Position numbers and translations under genes: made by a program. A stretch of DNA of 64,000 bases from Diatrype stigma (Eukaryota > Ascomycota > Sordariomycetes > Xylariales > Diatrypaceae). Below the pieces are notes generated by a model, which was given only the letters and a program-made list of their open reading frames with translations, searched no databases and was not told the DNA's origin. Below are positions 32,711 through 45,736 of this stretch, in pieces; position 1 is the stretch's first letter; each line of letters begins with the position of its first letter. The stretch covers positions 186,001 to 250,000 of the forward strand of contig JAKJXP020000022.1 of the NCBI GenBank assembly GCA_022225965.2, given 5' to 3'.

Positions 32711-34349
32711 GCAAACCCAGATACCTACCTATCGTACAAAGATAGTGTAGGTGAGCGAGGGGATTTAACTATGCATAGCTACCTATGCAGATTGCCTGTC
32801 GATTTTGGACCTGGGCGACGAAGGCTCAGATTAACATGCTACGATAAAAGGCAGTTTTCACGAAGTAAGAAGACACGGCGATATACAGTCTGACTAGTCA
32901 GGAGGAACACGAATGGTATAGGGCATCCCCCTTCAGCGATGAAGTAACAACATCGCCCACCGCTTGTAGCCCACACTGTTCGCCCAGTCACCCCATAGTG
33001 ACCAGTGCTTCTCCAGAACGCTACCTCCAGAATAGTCAAGCTACGCCACAGCGCCATTACGGGAGCCCCGATGAACACATATGAAGGGCATGTAACACGA
33101 GGCTGGTTTGAGCTTTATTGCCGTGATACCTGAGTATATGATGTGATTTTATTTATAGTTCATATGTGGGAAGTAGGTAGAATCATTGATGGTCTTTAAG
33201 CGTCATGTATGGTACCTCCGTGTATGTATGTAACTTGACTTACATATATCGATTGCAGACACAGGCAAAGCCACCCACCAATTGGCAATAACCATATGTA
33301 CATACACATGCTGGAATTAGGGTTGAATCGTTAATATTTGGATAAAGGTTGCCCTGTATATAATCCCAATTGTTTTGTAATGTTTTGTTTTGTTTTGCGG
33401 CCCAATTCGTTGCTGAGCTACTACGGAGTACATACATACCACCTAGTAGCCTAATTATGGATATGCATATGAAACTGGCTGAACTGATAAGCTACTAACA
33501 CCAAATAGCATAAGTGCATAAATATGTTGGTTTCGAAACGGGACGGAATTCCATGTCAATTCAATTGTGCTGCAGGACTTACCTAATGAGACACCTGACC
33601 ATGTATCCATCCATAATCCATGGAATCCACCTTCAAGCCGGTTAGCGTGTGCAACATCGGTCTGAACTCTTCACCTACTGTTGACACCAATTTCAAGGTC
33701 ATCAAGGTTAAGCTGAAGATATTCTTATATACTGTCGACCTACGCTACTACGCTGGACCTCCTAGGAGCAGCACTGTAACTTGGAGGGTCCATTGTATTA
33801 GCCTCAACACCAGCACCAGCACCAGCACCAGCACCAGCACCAGCACCAGCACCAGCACCAGGAACCGGAACGTCCATCGTGGCTCGGGGCTGATCACCGA
33901 AGTAAGTACGAGCACTAATTTAGACTACTCGGCCGTTCGGGTAGCAGCGCTACCTGCTACCTGCTACCTGCTACGACTACCTGACTACCTGACTACAAGT
34001 TACCCATCACCGTTACCCATTCAGCCATTGCGAATAGGTACTGCTACTGCTACTGTTACTGCCACTGCTAATACTAGTGGGAAACAACAGGAAATAAACA
34101 TTTCCCACTTATTCCAGGATTCCGGTAAACATTGGCTCAAGTCCTATACGGAACGAAGTGCTCTGGAGGTTATACTGCCTGACTCTGACTCCAAGCATCT
34201 GCCTGCTCACCTACCTACCTACCTACCTACCTCACCTGTTGAAGGGAATTTGCAAATATTCACGAATTATCGACGACGCAACCTGTCATTTGTCCCGCCT
34301 TGTCATGAGTTGGGCCTTCCACCGCATCTAGTATTTCAAGCACACAGCC
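32711..34349. other. Gene-free region with ACCAGC repeat
   Basis: 1.6 kb upstream of the DUF4045 gene. An ACCAGC hexamer repeat is at about 33807-33861, with TACCTGC and ACCT runs at 33950-33990 and 34210-34230. A 252-codon open frame here is mostly translated repeat and overlaps the next gene start, so it is not called. It is likely a long promoter or leader. Confidence 0.45.
33807..33861. repeat. ACCAGC hexanucleotide repeat
   Basis: About nine near-perfect ACCAGC units in the upstream region of the DUF4045/gelsolin gene. Confidence 0.9.
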
Positions 34350-37300
34350 ATGTCGGAGGACGTTTCAAGGTTTCTTGAACAGGTCAAAGAGCTGGGGGAT
34401 CGACGAATAGAGGAGGACGAAAAGCGCTCCCGAGAATTGGAAGAGAAGATACTGCAGGAAAAGGCAGAACGCCAAGCTCGGCGTAGAGGTACGCCCAACA
34501 ACTTCCCACAACTCATATTACCAACGTGTAGTCGAAAGTACTAACGCCCCGGTTACTAGAACGTGCCAGATCGATTTCTCCTCAAAAATCGTCACCCGCA
34601 AACACTCCCCCACCGCCATCCGCCGGCAGCCGGGGCTTAGATCGCCTGAATCTAGACTCTTCTCCTGTTCTTGGAGCCCCTGGCAGCCCTCAAGCACCAT
34701 CCTCGCCTCAACTAGGATCGATGGCAGCCCGCGGCGAATCCTCTACCTCGCCCACGAAGGAAAACGAGTCCTATTTCGACGCCGACAAGTCTCCAACCCG
34801 AAGTGACTCTGTGGCCAGAGGATTAGCCTGGCAGAGACGGCCCACCTCACAGGCCTCTAACCGTTCTCTAAGCCGTCCGTTATCTGTAGTGGCTGCCGAA
34901 AACGCTGCCCGTACCTCGAATACACCTTCTGAACCTGCTTCGGCTACCGAGACCATCCCAAGAGACCAGATTGCTTCAGCCCTCTCTGCCAAGGACCCCG
35001 CCTGGTTCCGCCAGACGGCTGATAGAGGGGCTAGCTCAGCTGCATATAGACGCGAGCAGGTAGAGGATGATCAGAGGGCAGACCCTTCTTCTGCAAGGAC
35101 TCAGCTGCCGGGCATGTTGCGTACGCCCTCAAAAGAACCTCCAAGAGAAGATGGGGACCCTCACCCCGAGTCTCCCACACCTCGCAACAAGCTTGCCTCG
35201 CCGATAGCATTATCGAGCCCCCCAAAGCTAGATCCACCCGTCACAACATCTGAGCCAGATACCGAGACTGAGAAATCTAAGCAAAATGCCATGGGGCCTC
35301 CATCAGATCGAACCTCACCCACAAAATCAGAGAGACCGGTGTCACCTACGAAGGGTATGGGGGGTTTTGTTCAAAGCGCAATGATGAAGCGGTCTGACAG
35401 TGTCAGCAAAAGATGGAGTGTCCAATCACCTTCGGGCCTACATCGTGGGAATAGGGCTAGTGTTGATTTTTCAAATCAACCAGGCATACTCACGAGACCG
35501 CGACCTGGTAGCATATCTAGGGAAACTTCTACAGGACCTTCAAGACCGACTTCAAGCCAGGGCAGGGAGACGTTCTCTGAAGAACGTTTGTCGATCGAAA
35601 CCAAAAGCTCTCTGAAAACGGATACCAAGAGCTCATTGGAGTCACCAGAACAGGGACGCGAGGTTACCTCACCCCCTGCTAGTCCTTCCAAAACAATGGA
35701 CCCTAGGAGATGGAGTCCCACGAAGTCCAGCTGGCTCGAGTCTGCGCTGAACAAGCCCGACTCACCAAAACTCAAATCCATACAAACAACCCCGAACCAG
35801 CCAGCCTGGATGGCAGAGATCCAGAAGGCCAAAGCCCAAAAGGCTGCAGACCCTACCGCGGAAAGAACCAGATCTTCAACTGTCTCCCACAAGCACCAAG
35901 TCAGTATTGGTGGACTTATGAGGTCTTCCGCCCCTGGTGTTGCTGCAAAGCCTGCTCCCTTGAGCGGCATCCAAAGCCCAGTCACGCCCACGGCAACGAA
36001 CAGCCCCAGTCTTGCACCCGGTCTTACCCCCAGCGCCATCCGTAGTAGTTCTCAGACGTCGAGCAATGTAACTGATGAAAAGAGCGAGAAACCCGAGAAA
36101 GGCGAGAAAGACGAGAAAAGCGGCAAAGACGAGAAGGAAGAGAAAGGCGAGAAAAGTGAGGAAAGTCAGAAAGGCGAGAAGAGCGAGAAAAGCGAGAATG
36201 AATCAGCCAATGATCATGGCGCACCTGCTCCTTCAACTGCGGACAAGCCAAAACCGAAGCCTGAAATCAAACCGAAGCCGGATACACCGCCAGTAATGGA
36301 CTTTCGGGCTAACCTCAAGCCAAGACACGCTCCAAGCACCTCTACTTCCAATGCGCCTTCGAACGAATTCAAGAATGTTTTCGGTAACCTCCGGAAGACC
36401 ACCACATCAAGTTACAAGCCCCCCGATGAATTGAAAGATAACATCATGAAAGGCAAGGCTGCCCTGAATAACACGGGCGGCCCCCAGAAAACAGAGCGCA
36501 AAGATGAGTTTAAGGAGGCCATTCTTGCTAGGAAAAAGTCGTTTCATCAAGTGCAGGCAGAAGGTCGAGGCGTCGCGCGTAACAATAGTGTTGCAAGCGA
36601 GACGCCCGTGCCCGAGGGGCTGGTCAAGCGAATTGAGCTCCAACGGACAGGCACCTGGAAAAAGGATTCGACTGCTGTCGAGGGTGTCACTATTGACACT
36701 AGAAGACCGAGCGTGGTCTCGAAACCCAATCCCTCGGAAGAGCCTGCCAAGCCAGAACGGCCTGGCCTTCACAAGAGGAAAGACTCGATTCTGGATGCAT
36801 TTGGAGGCAAGACGGTCCTCGAATCATCATCGAAGCCTGCGTTGCAAAACGAAACAAACGCGCCTGCACCTGCACCTGCACCTGCGCCTGCGCCGGCGCC
36901 TGGGCGTCTCCCAGGAAAACTGGCCAACCGATTCAACCCTGCTCTTGCAGGGCTTCTTGCTCGAGGACCCCCTGGTTCTTCAGGCCCTGGCAGTACACGG
37001 AGTGCTAGTTCAAAACCAGGTGCCTCGGCTGGAAACACTGAGACTGAAGCTGGCTCGGGACCTAAACTATCGCATATGACGAAGAATCGCGCTCGAGGAC
37101 CTAGAAGGAAGGCGCCCACTTCCGTCTCTGCGGCAACTCCTACGATTAAGTCGGAGCCAAAACCGACTGGTCAGATCTCTTCGGAACCTAAGGCTACACC
37201 TGTGAAGCAAGAGTCCTCGCCAGTCCCAAGTACCAAACCACAATCTCCGGATGCTACCGGTGCGAATGAAGAGAATCTCCCCGATCGAACATCATCGCCT

Positions 37301-39178
37301 GCAAAGGAGTCTACCTCACCCACAAAGATTCATGAACAGGTAGCCAACTTTGCTGCATTGAGGAGGCAGCCATCGCCTATTAAAACTAGTGAGCCGGAAC
37401 AGGAAGACTCACGTCCTCCACCATCTCCCAGGAAACTAGATACGAAACGAATGTCTATTTTCCTTGATCAAGCTAGCCAGGCTACTGGGAAGAGCGCTGA
37501 GCCCCCGACCCCAAAGGAGACGAAGCGGGCGTCTGGCCCAACGCCAGCGGTGAAGCCAAAGCCTAGTTTGCCTAGTTTCGACAAGCCTTCGAGTCCTGGT
37601 GTCCCAAAGACGCAGCCTCAGCCAAGTCCTCTTGATAGGTCGCCTAAGTCTACCATCACTAACCCCGTAGATGTACCACGAAAGACAGACTACTTTGCAA
37701 GCAAGGACTCAGCTCCAGCTGCACCAGTCGGCAGTGGCACTACTGCATTCAGTAGCAGACCATTGCCTACAACGCCAAAGCCTAGTAGCCCGAACTTGGT
37801 GGGCTCCACCGCTCGTCCTCTCCCAACGGAGCCTCAACAGTCGGCACGGCCACTACCAACTCCCACCCCCAAGTCGCCTGTAGCTTCACCACCTTTGCAG
37901 TCACCAAAGCAGTCCCGGGAGGAGCTCGGACTGGAAGAATTTTTTGGGCCAGAGCGCCCAAAACGGAACTATCAGGTTGATGCAGCAGAGATTTTGCTTC
38001 AGAGACCTGCGGTTGCGTCGAAGATTCAAACCTTGAGCACCCAACTGTTCCAGTTCTCGGAGGATGGCAAGAAACTACCGGTCCCTAGCCATCGCGAGCG
38101 AACTCTTTTCGAACGTGAAATGTATCTTTGTGTCCACACTTTCAACAATGAGGCGGGCAAGAAGATGACCGAGGTATACTTCTGGGCAGGAGATGATGTT
38201 GCCCAGTCAGCGGTGGAAGACGCATCAACATTCGTGTCCCGAGAAGCCAAAGCTGCTGGGGGGCAGCTTGTCAAACTACAGCAAAACAAGGAAACGCCCG
38301 AGTTTCTTCAGGCATTAGGTGGTATTGTGATTACACAACGTGGATCTGGCAACAAGTACGATTCGTTGGCGCCTCACATGCTCTGTGGAAGGCGACACCT
38401 CGGACATGTTGTCTTCGATGAGGTTGACTTCAATCCCTCGTCTCTCTGTTCGGGATTTCCGTACGTCATCACGCAAGCTGGTCGGTGTTACCTGTGGAAG
38501 GGTAAAGGTAGCGGGGTTGACGAGCTGAGCTGTGCACGTCTGATAGGGATGGACTTTGCGCTCTCAGGCGAGATGGAGGAAATCGAAGACGAGCACGAAC
38601 CTGAGAGTTTCTGGAAACTTTTCAAAGGTGGTGCAAGGACGGCATCTGCGGACCACTGGCGCCTCAAGTCAAGCTACGACAAGTACTGCGGTAGGCTGTT
38701 CTATTCAGATGCCGCCAACAAGCAGCAGGTAGGTTCCACGGCGTAATGGCAACGTCTAGGTGGCGTAGCATACTTGGTTGATGAACGCTAACGGGTGATA
38801 CTATAGATTGTCGAAATATTCCCGTTTTCACAGAGTGACGTTAAACCGGCCGGCATTTACATTCTCGATGCCTTCTTCGAGATGTACATCATTGTCGGAG
38901 CCCGCGCCCAGTCGCAATATGCCTCGTTCCACAATGCACTAGACTTCGCACAGGAGTATGGCATTCTTGCCGCTGGCATGGAGGATCGGCCATTTGTGCC
39001 CATATCCACGGTTGTGCTTGAGGGCATCCCGCGAGATATGAAGAGTGTTTTCCGCAAATGGCGCGATACGGACAGCCCTACAGTTATGCCTGCGTCCGGC
39101 ACAGGCACTGGCTTGAAACGCGGACGCAGTCTGAGAGTCATGCCGCTCAATCAGGCGCTGCAGGCACTGAGCGAATAG
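34350..39178 (+). CDS. DUF4045 / gelsolin-repeat protein
   Basis: Three exons: 34350-34488, 34560-38728 and 38807-39178. GT-AG introns of 71 and 78 bases and agreeing phases give 1,559 residues. The N terminus (MSEDVSRFLEQVKELG, then a charged helix EEDEKRSRELEEKILQEKAERQ) and the long Ser/Pro/Lys-rich disordered middle fit the fungal DUF4045 region. The C-terminal 380 residues, from about residue 1180, contain gelsolin/villin-like repeats with phrases such as TEVYFWAGDDV, GFPYVITQAGRCYLWKGKG and IVEIFPFSQSDVKPAGIYIL. Such proteins are thought to bind or sever actin, but the fungal family is little studied. Internal repeats include a Lys-Glu-Gly/Ser run (36077-36200) and an Ala-Pro run (36860-36900). 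The last 124 residues need exon 3; an unspliced reading stops in intron 2. Confidence 0.85.
36077..36200 (+). repeat. Coding GARAAR-type repeat (Lys-Glu-rich)
   Basis: Near-tandem units of the form GAGAAAGRC / GAGAAAAGC encode repeated EK, GEK and SEK tripeptides in the disordered part of the DUF4045 protein. It is likely length-variable. Confidence 0.75.
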
Positions 39179-42100
39179 GAATCGTCAGGTACCAAGAAGC
39201 GCTTCTGACTAGGAGCAGTCATCAGCAGAACAGTGTGGCATATCAGACGATCATGAAACAAATCATCACCATCATTCCAGGTATTCAGGAGGCCCTGTAC
39301 ATTTGCTACCCTTGTTTATCTCCCCCTATTTGCATTATTCTTGTACCTTACTTAGAGCATCATCGCTGGAGGCCACAAAGTTGTCAGCATATTCTTTCGG
39401 TAGTGTGAGCTTAAGGTATCACATCAGGTCATTGGCATGCATCATCGATTTGCGGCGTATAGGGGGGCGGTTACAGTTTGAAGACGGGGGAAGGAAAGGA
39501 GTCGGTACGCATAGAGAGAAGAAGGTCAAGATCACTGGACGATGATGTATCATGTCTAAAAAATCTCACGATAATGAAAAAGATAGGAGAAATGAAAAGA
39601 GCTTCTCTGCTTGCAGTGCACCCCATTCATCCCATATCTTGTCTGCTGCTATTGAGAATCTTGGTCTAGCTTGCGGTGTATGATTCCACTGTTGCAATTG
39701 TGTGACCTTGTCTGTGGGCTGTGGAAATTCCAAGCAGAGAACTCTATATTGTCGAGAGCCATCATGCCCAATACTAAGTATCTTAAAATCCTACTCCCTA
39801 ATAGACGGTCTGCGGACATCAAGTTTGCTAGCTGCTGGTGCAAGGTGAGGCGAGATGAGGGTGAGGAGAGCGCACGCACGACCACGGCACTCGAAGCCGT
39901 CTCCCGGCAGACATGTCATATGTCATATGTCATGAAGGGTTCACCTCTTTTAGAGAAGTCTGCATAAAGCCCGACCTAATGCACTACGGATTGTTCCACG
40001 AGGCTTCTTGATCTGCATATACGAAAGACGAGATTCAGGGTGTTGTTCGTGGTTGCTTGCCTCTGGGTATTGACTAACTAATTAAACAGTGGTTTTCTCT
40101 TCCTCGTACACTACACAGCCTCCATGCTCTCTCTCTTCTCTCGGCGTGCTTCCTAGGGTAGGTCGATATCGATATGTGTGTGGTTGGCTAGAAGAGGGTT
40201 CCGGACTACCTGGCTATGTCAAAACCAGGTCATGCTTGTGTGTCGTCTTCGCCTTGCCTTGCCTTGCATCGCTGTCTCATACCTCGCTTGCAATGTATGT
40301 AATTAGAAGGCTGACCTGGAACAGCAGTGGCTGGGCTGGCTTGCTGACCAGGCAACGAAGGACGGATATCATGGCATGTATGTAATGTAATGCAAATGTA
40401 ATGCAGCAAGCTTGCTGCAACTAGCTATTCTTGTACCATTCCGTGGACGAACTGGTGTATGGGCATGGGTAGACGTGGGGATTGACTGGCCAAACGTGAT
40501 TATCCTTTGCTCGTCCAGATTCCACCGCCCTCCCCCTTTTTAGAAATATGATTTAATTAGTTTATTAAATAATAATAATAATATATATTGCCGCAAAGCT
40601 CGTGTGTGTCACTTGCCTACCTTGCCTTTATCAGGCGGACAGGGCGGGCAGACGGGCATCCAGTCGGTCGGCCAGTCGGTCTCAAGGAGACAAGATTTGC
40701 TTCCATTCGTTGCACAGCAGAAAAGAGACCCCGATCTCCCTTTCTCTCGGTAACACTTAGTCTGATAAGCTAATTAGTATCGTGAGGGGGGACCATTACT
40801 AGTGTTACATGGATGTCTATGTATCCTATGTGTGTGTGTGTAAGGAGGGAGGGAGTGGGGGGGTTGTCTATGTCTCTCACTCACTCTCCTTTTCGGTCTC
40901 TACCGAAAAAGGAAGCAGGGAAGGAAGGCGAAGAAGGCTGGGAGCATCACTACACAGCTTACGAAGTATACCTACTATATAGATGCCTAGCCTACCTACC
41001 TTCTCCTTATTCATCTCACTTGCGGCAGTTGCTCCAAGATGGCCCGCCGTGCAACCGGGGACTGCATATACATCTTATATAGGCAAGGCAGCCTTACGTC
41101 TGTCTGTCAGCCTGTTGTTCTATCTACCCACCCACCTGGTTATATTGCGTCCTCGCGAGTGCGTGCGTACGGACGTATATTCGAAACAGCCTTCTTTCGA
41201 TAGCGGCCGCATACCTAGCGAAAAGCTGATGAGCAATGCGTGACACACACGTGCGTAGGTAGGTAGGCATGTAGGCGGGTAACCGGTTACCTGGTGACAC
41301 TCGATGGCGTGGCTCTCCCGGTTTTAGCCGGCAGCAATCGCCAGGTATGTCACGCGTGTACTGTAACATGTGCAACAGCACGGCATAGCATGGCATGCCG
41401 TGGCATGCCTTACCTCCGGCAGTTAACCACCTATCATGCTCGGCGTGAGGTTTGGCGATGATGACGGGATCTCAAGCTACCTAGGTGTTTTTTTCTTTTT
41501 TCTTTTTTTTTCTGTGTTTCGTTTCTGCCATGTCGGTTCCGCCTGCCTGCTCACCTAGCTGCGATGCAGCTAGGCAGATAGACAGGCCAGTGCATGGTGG
41601 TCTCATGAGTAACAGGCTGCGATCTGATCTGTCTCTCCGAGACTCCGCGTACGACCGATCGGTCTTCCGCGGCTGGCTCCGGATTTGCTGGAATCTAGGT
41701 AGCTGGGTTGGTGGTGGTTGTCTGACTTACTGCTCGTTCAAATTGTGTGGAAATCAAGATGAGGTTGGCTGGACGATGATGACGATGATGATGACGATGC
41801 ATGTCAATGCATAATGGGGACCAACCTCCCTCATGCATATCAGTTACATCGCGAACATATCCCAACCACATATAGTGCTTACATACTTCGTGCATACATA
41901 CTAACACACAGAAATCTCCTCGTACTTCGTAGCTACAGGTCTACCCCGGATTGCGGGGGTGGGGAAATCTGTTCGTATTCTTTCCATTCTTCAATCCTTT
42001 AGCCAGTTAGGCTGCATGAGCAGTGCATGCGTCATACTTGCCTACATATCATAAACCACAGGTGCTATGTAGGCATATTTGCGCGTGTCGGCCGTTCAAG

Positions 42101-44115
42101 TGGCAGCACGGTGAGACAACAGCGCAGTGACCGAGTCACTGTTGTGGTGGTGGTGGTGGTGGTGGTGGTGAATGGTGCCGGTGGTGGTGGTGATAACAGT
42201 TCAGGGGTTGCTGTGGAAGGATCTATCACGTTCATTAAGCTAGCCGGGTCCGTCCAGCTTGTAACTATCTGTTGTTGACTGCCTACATATGTAGTCTGCT
42301 ATTTACTTGCGGTCGCCGCCGCCGATCGAGGGAGGGGGGGAACAAAAAAAACAAGGCAGAGGATGGCGATCCGAAGCCGCGGTGTGGCCGTTTAATAAGT
42401 CGGCTACGTGTAATTACCTCGTCTGCTAGTATAGTAGGATAGTAGGATAGCTAACTACCGGGCAACTCCGATCGCACAGGGTTACAACCGAACGAAGCTA
42501 CGCATGTGTAGTAGGAGAAAGTGGTATCATATACGATACGCAGTTAGACTACCTAACAAGCCGGGTTAATATCGATTCAAGATCCCCGGCTCGGCTTCCT
42601 CATCTATCTGCCTAGTAGGTACCGTCCATGTCCGTCCATTGTTGGCGCGCCAAGAGCGTGGACGTACGTACCATTGCCGGTTGCCGGTTGCCGGACGCAA
42701 CGCTATAGCGTGGTTCGGCTGCTTCGATAATTGTGGTTGTTTATTAGGGTCGGTTATTATTATAGTCCTTGTTCTAGTCCTCGCGCGCCGATGGGTGAGC
42801 GCTAGTTGAACATAGACTATACTATCACACTATGTAAAGTAGTAGTTGAGCAGGTATCATAGCATGTAGTCTGGAGGTATTCGCAACTGCATCTCTCTCC
42901 CATGTAGGCAATGCCTAACTAATAGAAGCAGGAAACTGAACATCAAGATCCCCGCAATCCTACGCCCATCGAGCGGCCTTCTGCCATGCCAGCAGTCTGT
43001 AGTCTGGGGCGTGGTACATACCTAATAATAACTCCATCCTACCTAATAGGTAGCTTCAGTATCCGTCGGTATGACGTTTGCTTAGCCAGGGGTTAAAGCA
43101 AGCTTTTGGCAAAAGTAGCGCGTGAGCGCTCACTACTCATGTTATATGTATATATAGCTTAGCTGATTTAATCTCGAGCCAATGATGGTTGAACCTGTAG
43201 CTATGTAGCTACGCTACCCCATAACCCATCTATCCTGGGGAGGAGATCGTTCGAGAAGTTCCCAACTCGCAACACCTGCGGCGTGGTGGCTTGCTTCCTT
43301 GGCGCTATGCGTCGTTTACCCTACGTACATGACTGCTACCTACACCTACCTGCCTGCCTTACCACTGCAGGTTGCAGGTTGCGAGTCTTTCGGTACTACA
43401 GTATGGTAGAGGCAAGTTTGAGATGTAGAGGTGTACTGGTTAACTATTATGTGGTGGGGGGAGGCGGGGGGTGGAGGGGCGCATATAGGGCAAAGGCAAA
43501 GCAGGTATATGCCTGCTCACTCGTCGGTTATATGTAAGTCGTGCACTAGCTCCCTCTGCCAGGGGGCCACTCAGGCTGCGGATAGGAGAGGGCGCTCCAC
43601 GATCTCAACTAGCGTTATGCCCGATCGGCCCCCAAACCTCGTATTGGCGACGAGGGAGGGCACGCCACCGCGGGCTTGAGACGGGGCTGGTAGGACACGC
43701 TTATTTCGTAGATCTTCTCATCTGACTAGCTAGTAGTTGAAGTGAAGGGAAGTGAAGTGACTAGAGTGATAATTAAGCATGCGTGTGGCTATTTTGGTTT
43801 TGTTTACCTAGGTACCCAGGTCGGTGGTCTGGTCAGTCGTCGACATGGGATGAAAGTTTATTCAGGGCAAGGTTGGTTCGTTGCGAGATTTTTGAAGATG
43901 CTGCAAGTGGAGGGGGTCGAGAAAGAGAGAGGGCGGGGAGGGTTAGATAGAGTTCGATGCTCTCAGCTTGAGGGTCGTGCAACAAGGACATTCACTCGTC
44001 CACTTGATCGGACGGAATAAGCATATTGGTTGCTAAAGGCTAAGTTTTGGTTATTAAGTACCCTATCTATATACGTGAATTATGTGATTTATCTTCAAAT
44101 CGTCGCGTCCCTTCA
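39179..44115. other. Gene desert with microsatellites
   Basis: About 4.9 kb without a gene I can support. It contains CTACCTACC/GTAGGTAGG-type tracts (40980-41000, 41255-41280), an AT-rich patch with ATA runs at 40545-40585, a GTG repeat at 42144-42170, the words TACGAAGTA (40960) and TACTTCGTA (41923), and TACCTAGG (41478, 43805). No rRNA or tRNA was recognised. It could contain promoters, non-coding transcripts or decayed genes. Confidence 0.45.
42144..42192. repeat. GTG trinucleotide repeat
   Basis: About nine GTG units at 42144-42170, then a short second run at 42180-42192, in non-coding DNA. Confidence 0.9.
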
Positions 44116-44442
44116 TTAAATCGGGGGAAGGGGGTTTCCGAATACCCCTTTTCCCTGCTCGTCCTTCGTCGTGATGCATTGCTGAATTAAAGGCCAGATG
44201 GGAACCTGAGAGAGCTTCGGTATCGAAACTTTCACCTTCCCAAGAAGACCTGTGAGAACCCCCTTCGTTATATCATCCCATCCCTGACCACCTCCGGCCT
44301 TGCCCCCCCCCCCCCTAAATGCCTGTTTATCCAAAATGAGTGAATATGCCCCATGCGCCAATGCTGTCGTCATATCCGACCGTGGTATCATTACTTCCAT
44401 ATCTCCCGCCTTTGGCCAAAGCCAAAGTTGGGGGTTTCCCAA
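44116..44442 (-). CDS. Unidentified small open frame, doubtful
   Basis: About 108 codons open on the minus strand, bounded upstream by a TAG eight codons before a TTG; the first ATG is 15 codons in (MEVMIPRSD). The translation has ordinary composition, with a Gly run and a Pro/Ile/Leu-rich C-terminal half, and resembles a real exon or gene remnant more than random frames do. I recognise no family. It lies 78 bases downstream of the GPI protein stop. It could be an exon fragment. Confidence 0.2.
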   Translation of the reverse strand: MGNPQLWLWPKAGDMEVMIPRSDMTTALAHGAYSLILDKQAFRGGGGKAGGGQGWDDITKGVLTGLLGKVKVSIPKLSQVPIWPLIQQCITTKDEQGKGVFGNPLPPI

Positions 44443-44520
44443 GTTGATCGAATGTGTGCGTGTCTAGATTGAGAGACAACTCCTTACCACCGATGTTTCA
44501 CTGGGAAAACAGGAGCGCAC

Positions 44521-45736
44521 TTATAGTAGGGCGACAAATCCAGCCGCTCCGAGCAACAAAGCCGCCGCCGCGGGGGTGGCCTGCGGGGCGAGACCAGAGG
44601 GGATGGTGGAAACGGCGCTCGACGGCGGCGGCGGGGAAGGGATGTAGGTCGTGCCGACAGTCGTAGGCTGAGTTGTAGGGTACTGAGTTGTGGGCTGGGT
44701 CGTGGGGTACTTGGAGGAGATGGTGGTGGGATAGATCACGGTCGTCGGAGGAGGCTTGACGGTGACGACGTCGGTCGAGGGGTACGATACGATCACCGTG
44801 GGATACGTGGTGACGGTCTCGCCCTCGGAAATCTGGCTGGTGATGGTGACGTCGACATCCTTGGTCTTGGTGACCGGGATAGTCTGCGTCTCAGTGTACT
44901 CCTTCGTGATGTACACCGTCTCCGTGCCAGTCTCTGTGATGTACACCGTCGAGCCCTCGGAGACTGTCGTGTGCACCGTCTCAGGGCAGGTGACCGTCTC
45001 ATAGACTGACGTGCCAACTTGCTCTGTCACCGTATAGGACGTGTATGCCGTCTTGGTGGTCTCGACAGGCTTGTTGATAGTCGAGGTAGAGGTCCAGGTG
45101 ACGACGACCGTAGAGCCCTCGACAGTCTTCGTCTCTGTGACGGGGCAGAGGCTCGTGGAAGTCTCGTAGACAACATCGCCCGTCGTCTTGGTCGCTGCAG
45201 GACCAGTCTCAGTCTCATAGACGGTGGTGCCAATTTTGGTTACATGGACACTGGTAGTCGTGTAGGTCGAATAGACCGTTGATCCACCAACGGTCTTCGT
45301 ATCCGTGACTGGACAAGTCTGCGGATGGTGTTGTTAGCAACAAACCTGAAAAGCAGCCGGGACTCGGATATCATATATCGTCAGGGGCTTACTTACAGTG
45401 GTGTATGTAACATCTACCTCCGTGGTTGTCCCCACCGTCTGTGGAGGAGCAGTGACAGTGGTTGCTCCGCCTCCGCACTCACCACCTGGACACGATGTCA
45501 CGGTGATAGTCGATGTTGTGTACGTAGTCTCGTGGTATGTTCTGTAACGATGTTAGTGGTGAACCAAAATGGGTTTGCGGCCATAGCTCGGCAGCAACTT
45601 ACGAGCCCGATGTAACGTAGGTGCTTGTGATAGGACAGACGGTAGTCGTCTCATATGTCACTATATCCGTAGTATACACATCTCCGGCCATGGCCAGGGA
45701 GGCCAGGGCCAAGATAGAGGCTAAACCCACCTTCAT
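44521..45736 (-). CDS. Secreted Thr-rich, GPI-anchored cell-wall protein
   Basis: Three exons: 45736-45603, 45541-45397 and 45318-44521. GT-AG introns, phases 2 and 0, give 358 residues. A signal peptide MKVGLASILALASLAMA precedes the mature start GDVYT. The body is Thr/Val-rich with four or more repeated units of the form CP(V/E)T followed 8-10 residues later by STV(Y/V) and T-x-T blocks, then Pro/Thr repeats (YPTTQPTT). The C terminus is a GPI signal: small residues at SGLAPQATP followed by a hydrophobic tail AAAALLLGAAGFVALL. It is probably O-mannosylated and attached to the wall, where it may mediate adhesion or wall structure. No catalytic domain was seen. It is divergent from the desert at 45.7 kb. 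Confidence 0.85.

Noticed and set aside
33620..34378. Plus-strand frame of 252 codons
   Set aside because: Mostly translated ACCAGC repeat and low complexity; it overlaps the start of the DUF4045 gene in another frame.
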